Assembly (NCBI GenBank): GCA_030038295.1
Contig: JASHPF010000216.1
Coordinates: 1 to 63,124 of the forward strand
DNA length: 63,124 bases
Reading direction: 5' to 3'
From: Streptosporangiaceae bacterium
GTDB lineage: Bacteria; Actinomycetota; Actinomycetes; Streptosporangiales; Streptosporangiaceae
Of the stretch, positions 33,040 through 42,817 are shown one piece after another. The notes beneath the pieces are model-generated. The model searched no databases. It was not told the DNA's origin and worked only from the letters and a program-made list of their open reading frames with translations. Position numbers and translations under genes: made by a program. How positions within the stretch are numbered: position 1 is the stretch's first letter; every line of letters begins with the position of its first letter.

Positions 33040-34260
33040 GTGGGCGGGATGAACGGTGTCGACTCGCTGGCTGTGGCCGGCCGGGTCGTGCTGCTCCGGG
33101 CCGACCTGAACGTGCCGCTGGACGGCACGACGATCACCGACGACGGCCGGATCCGCGCGAGCCTCCCGACGATCGAGACGATCAGGGAACGGGGTGGCCG
33201 GGTGCTGATCGTCGCTCACCTCGGGCGGCCGAAGGGCGACACCTATGCCGAGCGGGTGGCAGGCGGCCCATCGCTGGCTCCGGTGGCCGCCCGGCTGGCC
33301 GAACTGCTCGGCGTGCCGGTCCCGCTGGCCGCCGATGTGGTGGGGGAGTCGGCCTGGGCTATCGCGGCCGGCCTGGCCGACGGCGGCGTCGCGATGCTGG
33401 AGAACATCCGGTTCGACCCCGCCGAGACCAGCAAGGATGACGCTGTCCGGGCGGAGCTCGCCGGTCGGCTCGCGGCGCTCGCGCAGGTCTACGTGGGCGA
33501 CGGGTTCGGCGCGCTGCACCGCAAGCACGCGAGCGTATACGACGTTCCCCGGCTGCTGCCGCACGCGGCAGGCGAGCTGGTGCTGGCCGAGGTCGCCGTG
33601 CTGGAGAAGCTCACCCGGGATCCGGAGCGGCCGTACGTGGTGGTGCTCGGCGGCGCCAAGCCCTCCGACAAGCTGGGCGTGATCGACAACCTGCTCGGAA
33701 AGGCCGACCGGATCCTCATCGGTGGCGGCATGTCGTACACCTTCCTGGCCGCCCAGGGCCTGGAGGTCGGCAGGTCGCTGCTCGAGGCGGACCGGATCGA
33801 TGACGTACGCGCGATCATGGCCGATGCGCGGGCCCGGGGGGTCGAGCTGGTGCTGCCGGTCGACCTGGTCGGCGCCACCGGGTTCGCCCCGGACGCTGCG
33901 CATGACGTCTACCCGGTCGAGCGGTTCCCGGCGGACCGGGAGGGCATGGACATGGGGCCCGCTACCAGGGAGCTGTTCGCCGCGAAGCTGGCCGACGCCG
34001 CCACGGTGTTCTGGAACGGGCCGGTCGGCGTGTTCGAGTTTCCGGCGTTCGCGGCCGGCACGAGGGCGGTGGCCGAGGCGATCGGCAAGCTGCCCGGCTT
34101 CACCGTCGTCGGCGGCGGCGACTCGGCCGCGGCGATTCGCCGCCTCGGGCTGCCGGAGGATGCCTTCAGCCACATCTCCACCGGCGGCGGGGCCAGCCTT
34201 GAGTACCTCGAAGGCGCCACGCTGCCCGGCCTGGAGGCGCTGGCTGGCGGTCAGGAGTAG
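33040..34260 (+). CDS. pgk: Phosphoglycerate kinase
   Basis: The 406-aa enzyme transfers phosphate from 1,3-bisphosphoglycerate to ADP. Visible blocks: [79 protein letters not shown] 33040 has GGGGAG upstream; ATG 33049 is the alternative. A TAGGGT box (32986-32991) is a candidate -10. In most relatives gap lies just before pgk, but here whiA does. tpiA follows after 5 bp. Confidence 0.95.
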   Translation: MGGMNGVDSLAVAGRVVLLRADLNVPLDGTTITDDGRIRASLPTIETIRERGGRVLIVAHLGRPKGDTYAERVAGGPSLAPVAARLAELLGVPVPLAADVVGESAWAIAAGLADGGVAMLENIRFDPAETSKDDAVRAELAGRLAALAQVYVGDGFGALHRKHASVYDVPRLLPHAAGELVLAEVAVLEKLTRDPERPYVVVLGGAKPSDKLGVIDNLLGKADRILIGGGMSYTFLAAQGLEVGRSLLEADRIDDVRAIMADARARGVELVLPVDLVGATGFAPDAAHDVYPVERFPADREGMDMGPATRELFAAKLADAATVFWNGPVGVFEFPAFAAGTRAVAEAIGKLPGFTVVGGGDSAAAIRRLGLPEDAFSHISTGGGASLEYLEGATLPGLEALAGGQE

Positions 34261-34265
34261 CCAGG

Positions 34266-35069
34266 GTGCCCCCGGCAGCCACCAGGAAGCCGCTGATCGC
34301 CGGCAACTGGAAGATGCACAACAACCACCTCGAGGCCATCGCGCTGACCCAGAAGCTGGGTTTCGCGCTCGTCGACAGGGACTTCACCGCGGCGGACATC
34401 GCGGTGCTGCCCCCTTTCACGGCGCTGCGCAGCGTCCAGACGCTCGTCGACGGCGACCGGCTCCGGCTGCGCTACGGGGCGCAGGACGTGTCACCGCATC
34501 CCGACGGGGCCTACACCGGTGACGTGTCCGCCCGCATGCTCGCCAAGCTGGGCTGCGAGTTCGTGCTGGCCGGGCACTCCGAGCGGCGGCAGTACCACCA
34601 CGAGGACGACGCGCTGATCAACGCCAAGATCCGGGCCATCCTGCAGGCGGAGATGACGCCGCTGCTGTGCGTGGGCGAGCCGCTGGCGGTCCGCCAGGAC
34701 GGCGGTCAGCTGGCGTATACGCTGGGCCAGCTGGACGGCGGGCTGGCGGGTCTGCTGGCCGAGCAGGTCGCCAGGCTGGTCATCGCCTATGAGCCCGTCT
34801 GGGCCATCGGCACCGGCGAGGTGGCGACACCAGGCGACGCGCAGGAGGTCTGCGCCGCGGTCCGGGCCCGGATTTCCGCCGTTCACGGGCACGCAGTGGC
34901 CGGCAGTATGCGTATCCTGTATGGCGGGTCGGTGAAGGCCGACACCATGCCCGCGATCATGGCCGAGCCAGACATCGACGGGGCACTAGTAGGCGGCGCT
35001 AGCCTTGACCCTAGCGAGTTCGTCCGGATCTGCCGGTACCGTGACCGGCAGGGGGCGAGTTCCCTGTGA
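34266..35069 (+). CDS. tpiA: Triosephosphate isomerase
   Basis: This is a 267-aa enzyme from GTG 34266. Catalytic residues are present: Lys16 in AGNWKMHN, His104 in AGHSERR and Glu176 in [11 protein letters not shown]; the phosphate loop reads [12 protein letters not shown]. It interconverts dihydroxyacetone phosphate and glyceraldehyde-3-phosphate and is co-transcribed with pgk and probably secG. Confidence 0.95.
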   Translation: MPPAATRKPLIAGNWKMHNNHLEAIALTQKLGFALVDRDFTAADIAVLPPFTALRSVQTLVDGDRLRLRYGAQDVSPHPDGAYTGDVSARMLAKLGCEFVLAGHSERRQYHHEDDALINAKIRAILQAEMTPLLCVGEPLAVRQDGGQLAYTLGQLDGGLAGLLAEQVARLVIAYEPVWAIGTGEVATPGDAQEVCAAVRARISAVHGHAVAGSMRILYGGSVKADTMPAIMAEPDIDGALVGGASLDPSEFVRICRYRDRQGASSL

Positions 35070-35120
35070 CCCCCGGCGGGGAACCGGGCGGCGCCGCACA
35101 GAGGGAGACGAGTAACCGCA

Positions 35121-35348
35121 GTGACTGTCGCATTCTCTGTGATCTTGATCATCACAAGCCTGCTGATGGTGCTGCTTGTGCTGCTGCACAAGGGCAAGGG
35201 TGGCGGGCTCTCCGACCTGTTCGGCGGCGGCATCTCGTCATCGCTCGGTCAGTCGTCCGTCGTGGAACGGAACCTGGACCGGATCACGATCGTGACCGGC
35301 ATCATCTGGTTCGTCTGCATCGTGGCGCTGGGGATCCTGGACAAGTGA
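35121..35348 (+). CDS. secG: Protein translocase subunit SecG
   Basis: The 75-aa protein (GTG 35121) has two membrane helices, VILIITSLLMVLLVLLHKGKG and ITIVTGIIWFVCIVALGIL, separated by the loop GGGLSDLFGGGISSS, the standard SecG layout. It associates with SecYE in the membrane channel. It lies in the usual tpiA-secG-rbpA order. Confidence 0.95.
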   Translation: MTVAFSVILIITSLLMVLLVLLHKGKGGGLSDLFGGGISSSLGQSSVVERNLDRITIVTGIIWFVCIVALGILDK

Positions 35349-35403
35349 GTGGGCGCCGCAGCCACGCGGCTGCGGCTCGCGTGTCGTGACCGAGGGGTGA
35401 GCA

Positions 35404-35762
35404 GTGAGCAGTGGCAATGCCATTCGCGGCAGCCGGGTCGGAGCCGGGCCCATGGGTGAAGCGGAGCGGGGCGAAGCCGCACCTCGGGTGCGTGTCTCGT
35501 TCTGGTGCTGCAACCAGCATCAGACCATCCCCAGTTTCGCCTCGACGCCCCGGTCCCCGAGTTCTGGGACTGCCCGCGCTGTGGCCTGCCAGCCGGTCAG
35601 GATGAGGCCAACCCGCCCGCCCCGCCGCACGCCGAGCCCTACAAGACGCACCTGGCTTACGTGAAGGAGCGCCGCAACGACACCGACGGCGCTGCCATCC
35701 TCGCCGAGGCGCTCGAGCGGCTGCGGCAGACGCCAGGGTCCGTCCTGCGGCGCGGAGCCTGA
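35404..35762 (+). pseudogene. rbpA: RbpA-like RNA-polymerase-binding protein gene with a frameshift
   Basis: GTG 35404 starts NAIRGSRVGAGPMGEAERGE and runs through SFWCCNQHQTIPSFA, the N-terminal half of the secG-linked RbpA family. The reading frame then moves. From about 35541 the other frame continues with DAPVPEFWDCPRCGLPAGQD and KTHLAYVKERRNDTDGAAIL to the stop at 35762. Both halves are intact and adjacent, and inserting one base near 35539-35544 restores a full 120-aa protein with its zinc-knuckle cysteines. RbpA proteins help sigma-loaded RNA polymerase open promoters. I think a sequencing or assembly error is more likely than true loss. Confidence 0.85.
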
Positions 35763-35838
35763 CGCCCCCCGATTCGAGGCCCGCGGCGCCGTCCGCGGCT
35801 GTCGCTTCGGACCGTGCTGAACCCCTGAGCTGCGACGG

Positions 35839-37251
35839 CTAGTGGGCGAAGGCGCTGCGCTGGCCCTCGGGCAGCAGCGGTATCGGCCGGTGCGGCGCCG
35901 CCTCGAGCGCTGCTACCTGCGTGCGCAGGTCGTCGAGGAGCAGGTCGGCCATGTCGGTGCTGAAGCCGTTCCGCACCACGATCCGCAGCACGGCGGTGTC
36001 CTGCAGGTCGGCCGGGAAGGTGTACGCCGGCACGAGCCAGCCGCGCAGCCGCAGCCGCTCGGACAGGTCAAACACGGTGTAGCCGGAATCGACCGGATCG
36101 GTCAGCCGGAAGGCCAGCACGGGCAGGTCGGTGCCGTCGGACAGCAGCGTGAACGGGCCCATGGCGGCGATCCTGGCGGCCAGATACGTCGCGACGCGCT
36201 GGCACGTCAGCTGGATCTCGCGATAGCCGTCGAATCCCAGCCGCAGGAAGTTGTAGTACTGCGCTGCCACCTGGGCGCCTGGCCGCGAGAAGTTCAGAGC
36301 GAACGTTGGCATCTCGCCACCGAGGTAGTTCACCCGGAAGATCAGGTCGTCCGGGAGCGCGGCCGCGTCCCGCCAGACGACCCAGCCGACGCCCGGGTAC
36401 ACCAGCCCGAACTTGTGCCCCGAGGAGTTGATGGAGGCGACCCGGCTCACCCGGAAGTCCCAGGACAGGTCGGGCGCCAGGAACGGGGCCACGAACCCGC
36501 CCGACGCTGCATCCACGTGCACCGGGATGTCGAGCCCCGTCCGGCGCTCAAGGTCGTCCAGCGCGGCGGCGATCTCGGCGACCGGCTCGTAGCTCCCGTC
36601 CATGGTGGAGCCCAGCACGGCGACCACTCCGATGGTGTTGTCGTCGCAGCGTGCCGCGGCCGGCTCGCCGGTCAGGTGCAGACGGTCGGCTTCCATCGGC
36701 ACCAGCCGAGGCTCCACCTGCCAGTACCGGCAGAACTTCTCCCAGCAGACCTGCACGTTCGCGCCCATCACCAGGTTCGGCCGCGCGGCCGGTGCGGCCA
36801 CGCCGCGCCGCGCCCGCCAGCGCCACAGCAGCGCCAGCCCGCCCAGCATGCACGCCTCGCTGGAGCCGGTCGTCGAGCAGCCTGTCGCCGCAGCCTCCGG
36901 ATCGGGCGCCGTGGGGGCGTGCCACAGGTGAGCGAGTATGTTGACGCATCGCCGCTCCAGCTCGGCGGTCTGCGGGTACTCGTCCTTGTCGATCATGTTC
37001 TTGCTCAAGCACTCCGCGAACAACTGCTCGGCCTGCGGCTCCATCCAGGTCGTCACGAACGTGGCGAGATTGAGCCGGGCGTTGCCGTCCAGCATCAGCT
37101 CGTCCCTGACCAGCTGCAGCGCCACGTCGGGCGGCATGGGCTCAGCGGGGATCTGGTGGCGGGGCACCGCGTGCTCGACCTCTGTGCAGAACGGGTTGAT
37201 GTCGAGTTCGGCGGTCCCGTGCGTCTCATCGACCTTGGCGTGCAGTGGCAT
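35839..37251 (-). CDS. gadB: Glutamate decarboxylase
   Basis: The 470-aa PLP enzyme (ATG 37251, GGAGGACTCG upstream) has GSSEACMLGGLAL, HVDAASGGFVAPFL and the PLP lysine in SINSSGHKFGLVYPG (Lys280), followed by YLGGEMPTFALNFSRPG. It converts glutamate to GABA, consuming a proton. No GABA antiporter is adjacent, although a GATase of the type that releases GABA from gamma-glutamyl-GABA lies at the window end. The upstream pyrimidine-reductase gene is 20 bp away on the same strand. Confidence 0.92.
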   Translation of the reverse strand: MPLHAKVDETHGTAELDINPFCTEVEHAVPRHQIPAEPMPPDVALQLVRDELMLDGNARLNLATFVTTWMEPQAEQLFAECLSKNMIDKDEYPQTAELERRCVNILAHLWHAPTAPDPEAAATGCSTTGSSEACMLGGLALLWRWRARRGVAAPAARPNLVMGANVQVCWEKFCRYWQVEPRLVPMEADRLHLTGEPAAARCDDNTIGVVAVLGSTMDGSYEPVAEIAAALDDLERRTGLDIPVHVDAASGGFVAPFLAPDLSWDFRVSRVASINSSGHKFGLVYPGVGWVVWRDAAALPDDLIFRVNYLGGEMPTFALNFSRPGAQVAAQYYNFLRLGFDGYREIQLTCQRVATYLAARIAAMGPFTLLSDGTDLPVLAFRLTDPVDSGYTVFDLSERLRLRGWLVPAYTFPADLQDTAVLRIVVRNGFSTDMADLLLDDLRTQVAALEAAPHRPIPLLPEGQRSAFAH

Positions 37252-37271
37252 CGAGTCCTCCGCTGGCTCGG

Positions 37272-38102
37272 CTAGGTGGTCGTGGCGTAGCCGTCATACC
37301 GGATGAGGTAGCGGCAGAGCAGGAAGTCATCGTCGGTCAGCACGTGCGCGAGCGACAGTCGCGGCCGCGCCGCGTCGGCGGGCCGGGCTGGTGAGGTGAC
37401 GATCCGGCCGGCGGAACCAGCGGCCAGCACGGGGCTGGTGGTCAGGCACAGCTCGTCCAGCAGGCCGGCCTCGGCGAGCTGGCCGAGAAGCCTCGGGCCG
37501 CCTTCCGCCAGGATGCTCAGGTAGCCGAGGCCGGCGAGCTTGCCGAGAGCTTCGCGGATATCCACCCGGTCCGCTCCCGCCTCGACGATCCGGGCCATGC
37601 CGCCGAGACGGGCCTTGCGCTCGGCCGGCGCCGTGCTTGTCGTGATCACGATGGTCTGCGTCGGGCCCGGCGGTGCGGACAGCAGCCGCTCGCAGCCGGA
37701 GAGGTCGAGGCTCGCCGTGACGACCGCGACGGGCGGCAGCGCCGCGCCGTCGCGACGCAGCTGTGGCCAGATCTGCGTAGCCTGCACGGGGCGGTAGTGC
37801 TCCGTTCTCGCCGTCCCGGCGCCGACCAGGACGAGATCAGCCAGGCTGCGCAGCATCATGAAGACGGTCCGGTCCGCGGGCCCGGATAGCCCGCCGGATC
37901 GGCCGTCGAGCGTGACGGCGCCGTCCACGCTGTCGACCATGTTTGCCCGCACCCAGCCGCGACCGGGCGAGCCGGTCGCGCCCCCAGCTGCTCCGTTCCC
38001 GTACAGACGCGCGAGCTCGTCGACCGTGGCCGGGAGATAGTCCGCGGCGGTCGGCACGGCGGCCGGAAAGTCGGGTCCCTGAACCGGGTAGATCTGGCGC
38101 AC
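37272..38102 (-). CDS. Pyrimidine reductase-family protein (RibD C-terminal-like)
   Basis: The 276-aa protein (GTG 38102) has the RibD-C/dihydrofolate-reductase-like fold: RANMVDSVDGAVTLDGRSGGLSGPADR, FMMLRSLADLVLVGAGTART, and LSILAEGGPRLLGQL. In riboflavin synthesis this fold reduces the ribosylamino-pyrimidine intermediate with NADPH. No other rib genes are near, and such stand-alone actinobacterial copies have unproven substrates. Confidence 0.85.
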   Translation of the reverse strand: MRQIYPVQGPDFPAAVPTAADYLPATVDELARLYGNGAAGGATGSPGRGWVRANMVDSVDGAVTLDGRSGGLSGPADRTVFMMLRSLADLVLVGAGTARTEHYRPVQATQIWPQLRRDGAALPPVAVVTASLDLSGCERLLSAPPGPTQTIVITTSTAPAERKARLGGMARIVEAGADRVDIREALGKLAGLGYLSILAEGGPRLLGQLAEAGLLDELCLTTSPVLAAGSAGRIVTSPARPADAARPRLSLAHVLTDDDFLLCRYLIRYDGYATTT

Positions 38103-38151
38103 GGCCAGCAGTTAACCAGACCGCGTCGGACCCCCGCCGCAGCCGCCCCGG

Positions 38152-40251
38152 CTAGCGGGCGTCGCTCGCGCGCAGCACGACGACGGCTCGGCTGGTCACC
38201 GTGAGCTTGCTCGCGGCCGGGCGCGCGTCGCCAGCCTCGTGGCCGGCCGTGTCGACAACGACGTCCCAGGCGGCCGCGGGCCCGGCGTCCGGCAGGGTGA
38301 AAGTGACCGGCTGATCGGCGGCGTTGAACAGCAGCACGAAGCTCTGGTCGACGATCGCCTCGCCGCGCGGTCCCGGCTCGGTGATCGCATCGCCGTTGAG
38401 CAGCACCGCCAGCGCCCGCGCGTGCGAGCCCCACTCGGTCACGGTCATCTCGGTGCCCGCCGGCGTGAGCCAGGTGATGTCCCGGCGGCCGGTGCTGCCC
38501 GGCGCTGTGCCGCTGAAGAACCGGCGCCGCCGGAACACGGGGTGGTCGCGGCGCAGGGCGATCAGCGAGCAGGTGAAATCGAGCAGGTCCGCCTGCTTGC
38601 CGGCGGCCTCCCAGTCGATCCAGGACGTCTCATTGTCTTGGCAGTAAGCGTTGTTGTTGCCGAGCTGCGTGCGGCCGACCTCGTCACCCGCCAGCAGCAT
38701 CGGCACGCCCTGCGAGCAGAACAGCGTGACCAGAAAGTTCCGCACCTGCCTGGCGCGCAGTTCGGTGATCGCCGGATCATCGGTCGGTCCCTCGGCGCCG
38801 CAGTTCCATGACCTGTTGTCGTCACTGCCGTCGCGGTTGTCGTCGCCGTTCGGCTCGTTGTGCTTGCGGTCGTAGCTGACCAGGTCGCGCATCGTGAAAC
38901 CGTCGTGGCAGGTCACGAAGTTGATCGACGCCACCGGCCGGCGCGCGCTGGTCTCGTACAAGTCCGACGAGCCCGCGAGCCGGGACGCGAAGTCCGGCAG
39001 CGTCGGCTGGCCGCGCCACAGATCGCGCACCGTGTCCCGGTACTTGCCGTTCCACTCGGTCCACAGCGGTGGGAACTTGCCGACCTGGTAGCCGCCCGCG
39101 CCGACGTCCCACGGCTCGGCGATGAGCTTGACCTGAGATACAACCGGGTCCTGCTGGACTAGCTCGAAAAACGCCGACAGCCGGTCCACCTCGTGTAGTT
39201 CGCGAGCCAGCGCGGCGGCCAGGTCGAACCGGAAGCCGTCGACGTGCATGTCCAGGACCCAGTACCGCAGCGAGTCCATGATCAGCTGCAGCGCGTGCGG
39301 ATGCCGCGCGTTGAGGCTGTTGCCGCAGCCGGTGTAGTCGAGATAGCTGGCGGGGTCGTGGTCGTCGAGCCGGTAGTAGGCGGCGTTGTCGATGCCGCGG
39401 AAGCTGAGCGTGGGGCCGCGCGCGCCGGACTCGGCGGTGTGGTTGTAGACGACGTCGAGGATCACTTCGATGCCCGCGGCGTGCAGCGTCTTGACCATGG
39501 ACTTGAACTCGGCCACCTGGCCATGCGGTTCGGCGGCGCCCGAGTAGCCGTTGTGCGGGGCGAAGAACCCGATGGTGTTGTAACCCCAGTAGTTGGTCAG
39601 GCCGCGCGCGACGAGTTCGCGCTCGGGCACCGACTGGTGCACCGGCATGAGCTCGATCGCGGTGATGCCCAGCCTGGTCAGGTGGTCGATCACGGGCGGC
39701 GCGGCCAGCCCCGCGTAGGTGCCGCGCAGCTCGGGCGGCACCTGCGGATGGCGCACGGTGAGGCCGCGCACGTGCGCCTCATAGATCACCGTCTGGTGAT
39801 AGGGGGTGCGCAGCTGCCGGTCACCGGTCCAGTCGAAGTACGGGTTGATCACCACGTTGCGGGGCACGAACGGCGCACTGTCGGTGTCGCTCGGCTCGTC
39901 CGGTGCGTCCGGCCGGTATCCGAGCAGCGCGTCGTCCCACCGCACGATGCCGTCAACGGCCTTCCCGTACGGGTCGAGCAGCAGCTTGGCGGCGTTGCAG
40001 CGGTGGCCGCGGCGCGGCTCGTAGGGCCCGGCGACCCGGTACGCGTAGCGCTGGCCCGGCCCGACGCCCGGTAGGTAACAGTGCCAGACGAACCCGTCGA
40101 CCTCGGTCAGCTCGAGCCGGGTCTCCGTCCCGGCGTCGTCGAACAGGCAGAGCTCGACCCGGTCGGCGACCTCGGAGAACAGGGCAAAGTTCGTCCCCGA
40201 GCCGTCCCAGGTGGCGCCGAGCGGGTAGGCAGCTCCTGGCCAGACATGCAT
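38152..40251 (-). CDS. glgX: Glycogen debranching enzyme GlgX
   Basis: The 699-aa isoamylase-type enzyme (ATG 40251) begins with a carbohydrate-binding CBM48 domain (GATWDGSGTNFALFSEVADR) and has the GH13 catalytic regions: DVVYNHTAE, DGFRFDLAAALA, KLIAEPWDVG and NFVTCHDGFTMRDLV. It hydrolyses alpha-1,6 branches of phosphorylase-limited glycogen or trehalose-related glucans. It lies 9 bp after the AidB-like gene on the same strand, an unexpected pairing. Confidence 0.93.
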   Translation of the reverse strand: MHVWPGAAYPLGATWDGSGTNFALFSEVADRVELCLFDDAGTETRLELTEVDGFVWHCYLPGVGPGQRYAYRVAGPYEPRRGHRCNAAKLLLDPYGKAVDGIVRWDDALLGYRPDAPDEPSDTDSAPFVPRNVVINPYFDWTGDRQLRTPYHQTVIYEAHVRGLTVRHPQVPPELRGTYAGLAAPPVIDHLTRLGITAIELMPVHQSVPERELVARGLTNYWGYNTIGFFAPHNGYSGAAEPHGQVAEFKSMVKTLHAAGIEVILDVVYNHTAESGARGPTLSFRGIDNAAYYRLDDHDPASYLDYTGCGNSLNARHPHALQLIMDSLRYWVLDMHVDGFRFDLAAALARELHEVDRLSAFFELVQQDPVVSQVKLIAEPWDVGAGGYQVGKFPPLWTEWNGKYRDTVRDLWRGQPTLPDFASRLAGSSDLYETSARRPVASINFVTCHDGFTMRDLVSYDRKHNEPNGDDNRDGSDDNRSWNCGAEGPTDDPAITELRARQVRNFLVTLFCSQGVPMLLAGDEVGRTQLGNNNAYCQDNETSWIDWEAAGKQADLLDFTCSLIALRRDHPVFRRRRFFSGTAPGSTGRRDITWLTPAGTEMTVTEWGSHARALAVLLNGDAITEPGPRGEAIVDQSFVLLFNAADQPVTFTLPDAGPAAAWDVVVDTAGHEAGDARPAASKLTVTSRAVVVLRASDAR

Positions 40252-40260
40252 TCGTAGACC

Positions 40261-41937
40261 TTACCTGCCGGTAAAGACAGTGCCAGCCCTAGCCAGGATC
40301 GCCGGCAGATCGAGCCCACGCGGCAGGCTGCCGAATGGCGTCGCTGGCCCGGCTCCGCCCGACGCGGGCTGGAGCCTGGTCCTGGTGAAGGCGTCGGCGA
40401 CGGCGCTCGGCGCGTGCCTGGCCAGCAGCGCGGCCTGCAGGGTGACGGTAATCTGGCCGGCCAGCCGCCGCGCGTCGCGCTCCGCATCGCGCTCAGCGGC
40501 CGCGGCCTTCAGCTCCGCGCGCAGCCGGTCGGCCGCCGCGGCCACCACCGGATCACCCGCCAGGTCAATCTCGGCGAGCAGCGCGTCGGTGCTGGCCGGC
40601 TCCCGGCTGAGGGCGCGCAGCACGTCCAGGGCGGCGACGTTGCCCGAGCCCTCCCAGATGGAGTTCAGCGGCGCGTCGCGGAGCAGCCTGGGCATGCTCG
40701 AATAGTCCTCCACGTAACCGTTTCCGCCCAGGCACTCCAGTGCCTCCGCGGCGATCAGCGGGGTGCGCTTGCAGACCCAGTACTTGGCGGCCGGCAACGC
40801 GACGCGCAGCAGTGTCGCCTCGGTGGTGTCCCCGCGGGCGGCGCGGTCGGCGGCGCCCGCCAGCCGCATGGCCAGCGTGGTCGCGGCCTCGGATTCGAGC
40901 ACGAGGTCGGCGACCACGCTGGTCATCGCCGCGTGGTCGATCAGGACCGCGCCGAAGGACCGGCGCTTGCTGGTGTAGTCGGCGGCCGTCACGGCAGCCT
41001 GGCGGATCGCCGCTGCGCTGCCCAGCACGCAGTCGAGCCGGGTCGCGCTGACCATCGTGATGATGGTTGGCACGCCGCGGCCTGGCTCGCCGACCCGCCA
41101 GGCGACGGCGCCGTCGTACTCGACCTCGCCGGAGGCGTTGGACGTGTTGCCGAGCTTGTCCTTGAGCCGCTGGAGGTGCACGGCATTGCGGCTCCCGTCG
41201 GGCAGCACCCGAGGCAGCAGGAAGCAGGTCAGGCCCTCGGGGGCCTGGGCGAGCACGAGGAACAGGTCGCTCATGGGCGCCGAGCAGAACCACTTGTGCC
41301 CCGTCAGCACGTAGCTGCCGTCGGCCGACAGGGTCGCGGTCGTGGTGTTCGCCCGGACATCCGAGCCGCCCTGCTTTTCCGTCATGGCCATGCCCGCCAG
41401 CAGCCCGGCCTTCGCCAGCGGGACACGCAGGCCGGGATCGTAGACCGGCGCGGTCAGCAGCGGTTCGTAGGTCGCGGCGAGTTCGGGCGCGTGCCGCAAG
41501 GCCGGCACGGAGGCATAAGTCATCGAGATCGGGCAGCCATGGCCAGCTTCGGCCTGCGTCCAGACCAGGAACTTGGCCGCCCTGGCCACGTGCGCGCCCG
41601 GCCGGTCGTCGGCCCACGGCGTGGCGTGCAGGCCGTGGCTGGCCGCGACACCCATCAGATAGTGCCAGGAGGGGTGGAACTCGACCTCGTCGATGCGGTA
41701 GCCGCGGGAGTCGTGGGTGCGCAGCACCGGCTTATGGACGTTCGCCAGCCGAGCGTGCTCCTCGGTAGCGGCGGCGCCGGCCAGCGTGCCCAGCTCGTGC
41801 AGCTCCTGCTCGGCCCAGCCGCCGCCCTCGCGGTGCAGGCCGGCGACGAGCGCCGGGTCGGCGGCGACGTCATAGCCGGCGAGCGGCGGGACCTGGTTGC
41901 GTACCTCGTGGGTGACGCGTCCGCTGGCAGTTGTCAT
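40261..41937 (-). CDS. AidB-like acyl-CoA dehydrogenase family protein
   Basis: The 558-aa flavoprotein-like product contains the acyl-CoA dehydrogenase regions GMAMTEKQGGSDVRANTTTA, TGHKWFCSAPMSDLFLVLAQ, and YVEDYSSMPRLLRDAPLNSI then WEGSGNVAALDVLRAL. The large N-terminal part and the WEGSGN end are characteristic of AidB, the E. coli adaptive-response protein associated with alkylated DNA. No ada or alkB gene is adjacent, so the assignment is to the family only. Confidence 0.88.
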   Translation of the reverse strand: MTTASGRVTHEVRNQVPPLAGYDVAADPALVAGLHREGGGWAEQELHELGTLAGAAATEEHARLANVHKPVLRTHDSRGYRIDEVEFHPSWHYLMGVAASHGLHATPWADDRPGAHVARAAKFLVWTQAEAGHGCPISMTYASVPALRHAPELAATYEPLLTAPVYDPGLRVPLAKAGLLAGMAMTEKQGGSDVRANTTTATLSADGSYVLTGHKWFCSAPMSDLFLVLAQAPEGLTCFLLPRVLPDGSRNAVHLQRLKDKLGNTSNASGEVEYDGAVAWRVGEPGRGVPTIITMVSATRLDCVLGSAAAIRQAAVTAADYTSKRRSFGAVLIDHAAMTSVVADLVLESEAATTLAMRLAGAADRAARGDTTEATLLRVALPAAKYWVCKRTPLIAAEALECLGGNGYVEDYSSMPRLLRDAPLNSIWEGSGNVAALDVLRALSREPASTDALLAEIDLAGDPVVAAAADRLRAELKAAAAERDAERDARRLAGQITVTLQAALLARHAPSAVADAFTRTRLQPASGGAGPATPFGSLPRGLDLPAILARAGTVFTGR

Positions 41938-41980
41938 GGTGCGACCCTAGCCCGGCCGTCGGCCAGCCAGGCTCGCAGAC

Positions 41981-42655
41981 TCAGGTGTGGATCCCGCACT
42001 CGCTCTTGGCCGAGCCCGCCCATCGCCCGCTGCGGGGGTCGGCGCCGTCGGCGACGCGCGACGTGCAGGTCCGGCAGCCGATAGAGGGGTAACCGTCGAA
42101 GACGAGCGGGTTGATGAGGATGTTGTTGGCGGCGACGTAGTCGTCGACCTGCTGCTGGGTCCACTCGACCAGGGGATTGACCTTGACCATCTCGCGCCTG
42201 GCGTCCCACTCGACCGCCCGGGTGTCGCTGCGTGCCTCGGTCTCCTCGCGGCGGATCCCGGTGAACCAGGCGTCGTAGGGGCCGAGCGCCTCCTCGAGCG
42301 GCACGACCTTGCGCAGATAACAGCACAGATCGGGGTTCCGGCTGTACAGGCGCGGACCCAGCTCGGCGTCCTGCTCGGCGACCGTCGTCGGCGGGGTCAC
42401 GTTGATCACGTTGACCGGATACACGGCGGAGACCGCGTCGCGCGTCCCCAGCGTCTCCGGGAAGTGGTAGCCGGTGTCCAGGAAGAGCACGTCAATGCCG
42501 GGCAGGTGCTTGGACACGAGGTTGACGAGGACCGCGTCGGTCATGGAGGAGGTGATGCAGATCCGCCGGCCGAACGTGCTCGCCGCCCACGCGATGACGT
42601 CGTCGGCGGGCGCGCCTGCCAGCGCAGCAGCGGCTTGCGCGGCTAGCCTCTCCAT
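41981..42655 (-). CDS. cysH: Phosphoadenylyl/adenylyl-sulfate reductase
   Basis: The 224-aa protein reduces APS or PAPS to sulfite with thioredoxin. Cys111-Cys112 and Cys194/Cys197 are the four cysteines of the [4Fe-4S] type, and Cys220 in ECGIH is the catalytic tail residue. SSMTDAVLVNLV, LDTGYHFPETL and RREETEARS are typical. ATG 42655 fits the usual length; the frame can start at TTG 42751. No sulfite reductase or cysDN is nearby. Confidence 0.9.
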   Translation of the reverse strand: MERLAAQAAAALAGAPADDVIAWAASTFGRRICITSSMTDAVLVNLVSKHLPGIDVLFLDTGYHFPETLGTRDAVSAVYPVNVINVTPPTTVAEQDAELGPRLYSRNPDLCCYLRKVVPLEEALGPYDAWFTGIRREETEARSDTRAVEWDARREMVKVNPLVEWTQQQVDDYVAANNILINPLVFDGYPSIGCRTCTSRVADGADPRSGRWAGSAKSECGIHT

Positions 42656-42817
42656 CTCGCTGAGGTCCTCCTCGCGGCGGTCGACTCGCTCTGGCAGCCT
42701 ATCGGGTCGGGCCAGAATGTTCCGAGGACCGCGGGGCCCCTTGTGAGACAAGTCACAGGAGAGCCGGCAGATCGGCGATCACGAGGCGGGTCTCACTCCG
42801 GTCTGGCGGCGCGGGCG

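Noticed and set aside
31294-34173. 959-codon open frame antisense to yvcK, whiA and pgk
   Set aside because: It is a shadow frame caused by high GC; the forward genes have clear family motifs and the antisense product is Arg/His/Gly-rich without any domain.
35530-35550. Programmed frameshift in rbpA
   Set aside because: No slippery heptamer or clear stimulatory element is visible at the junction; a base error is simpler.
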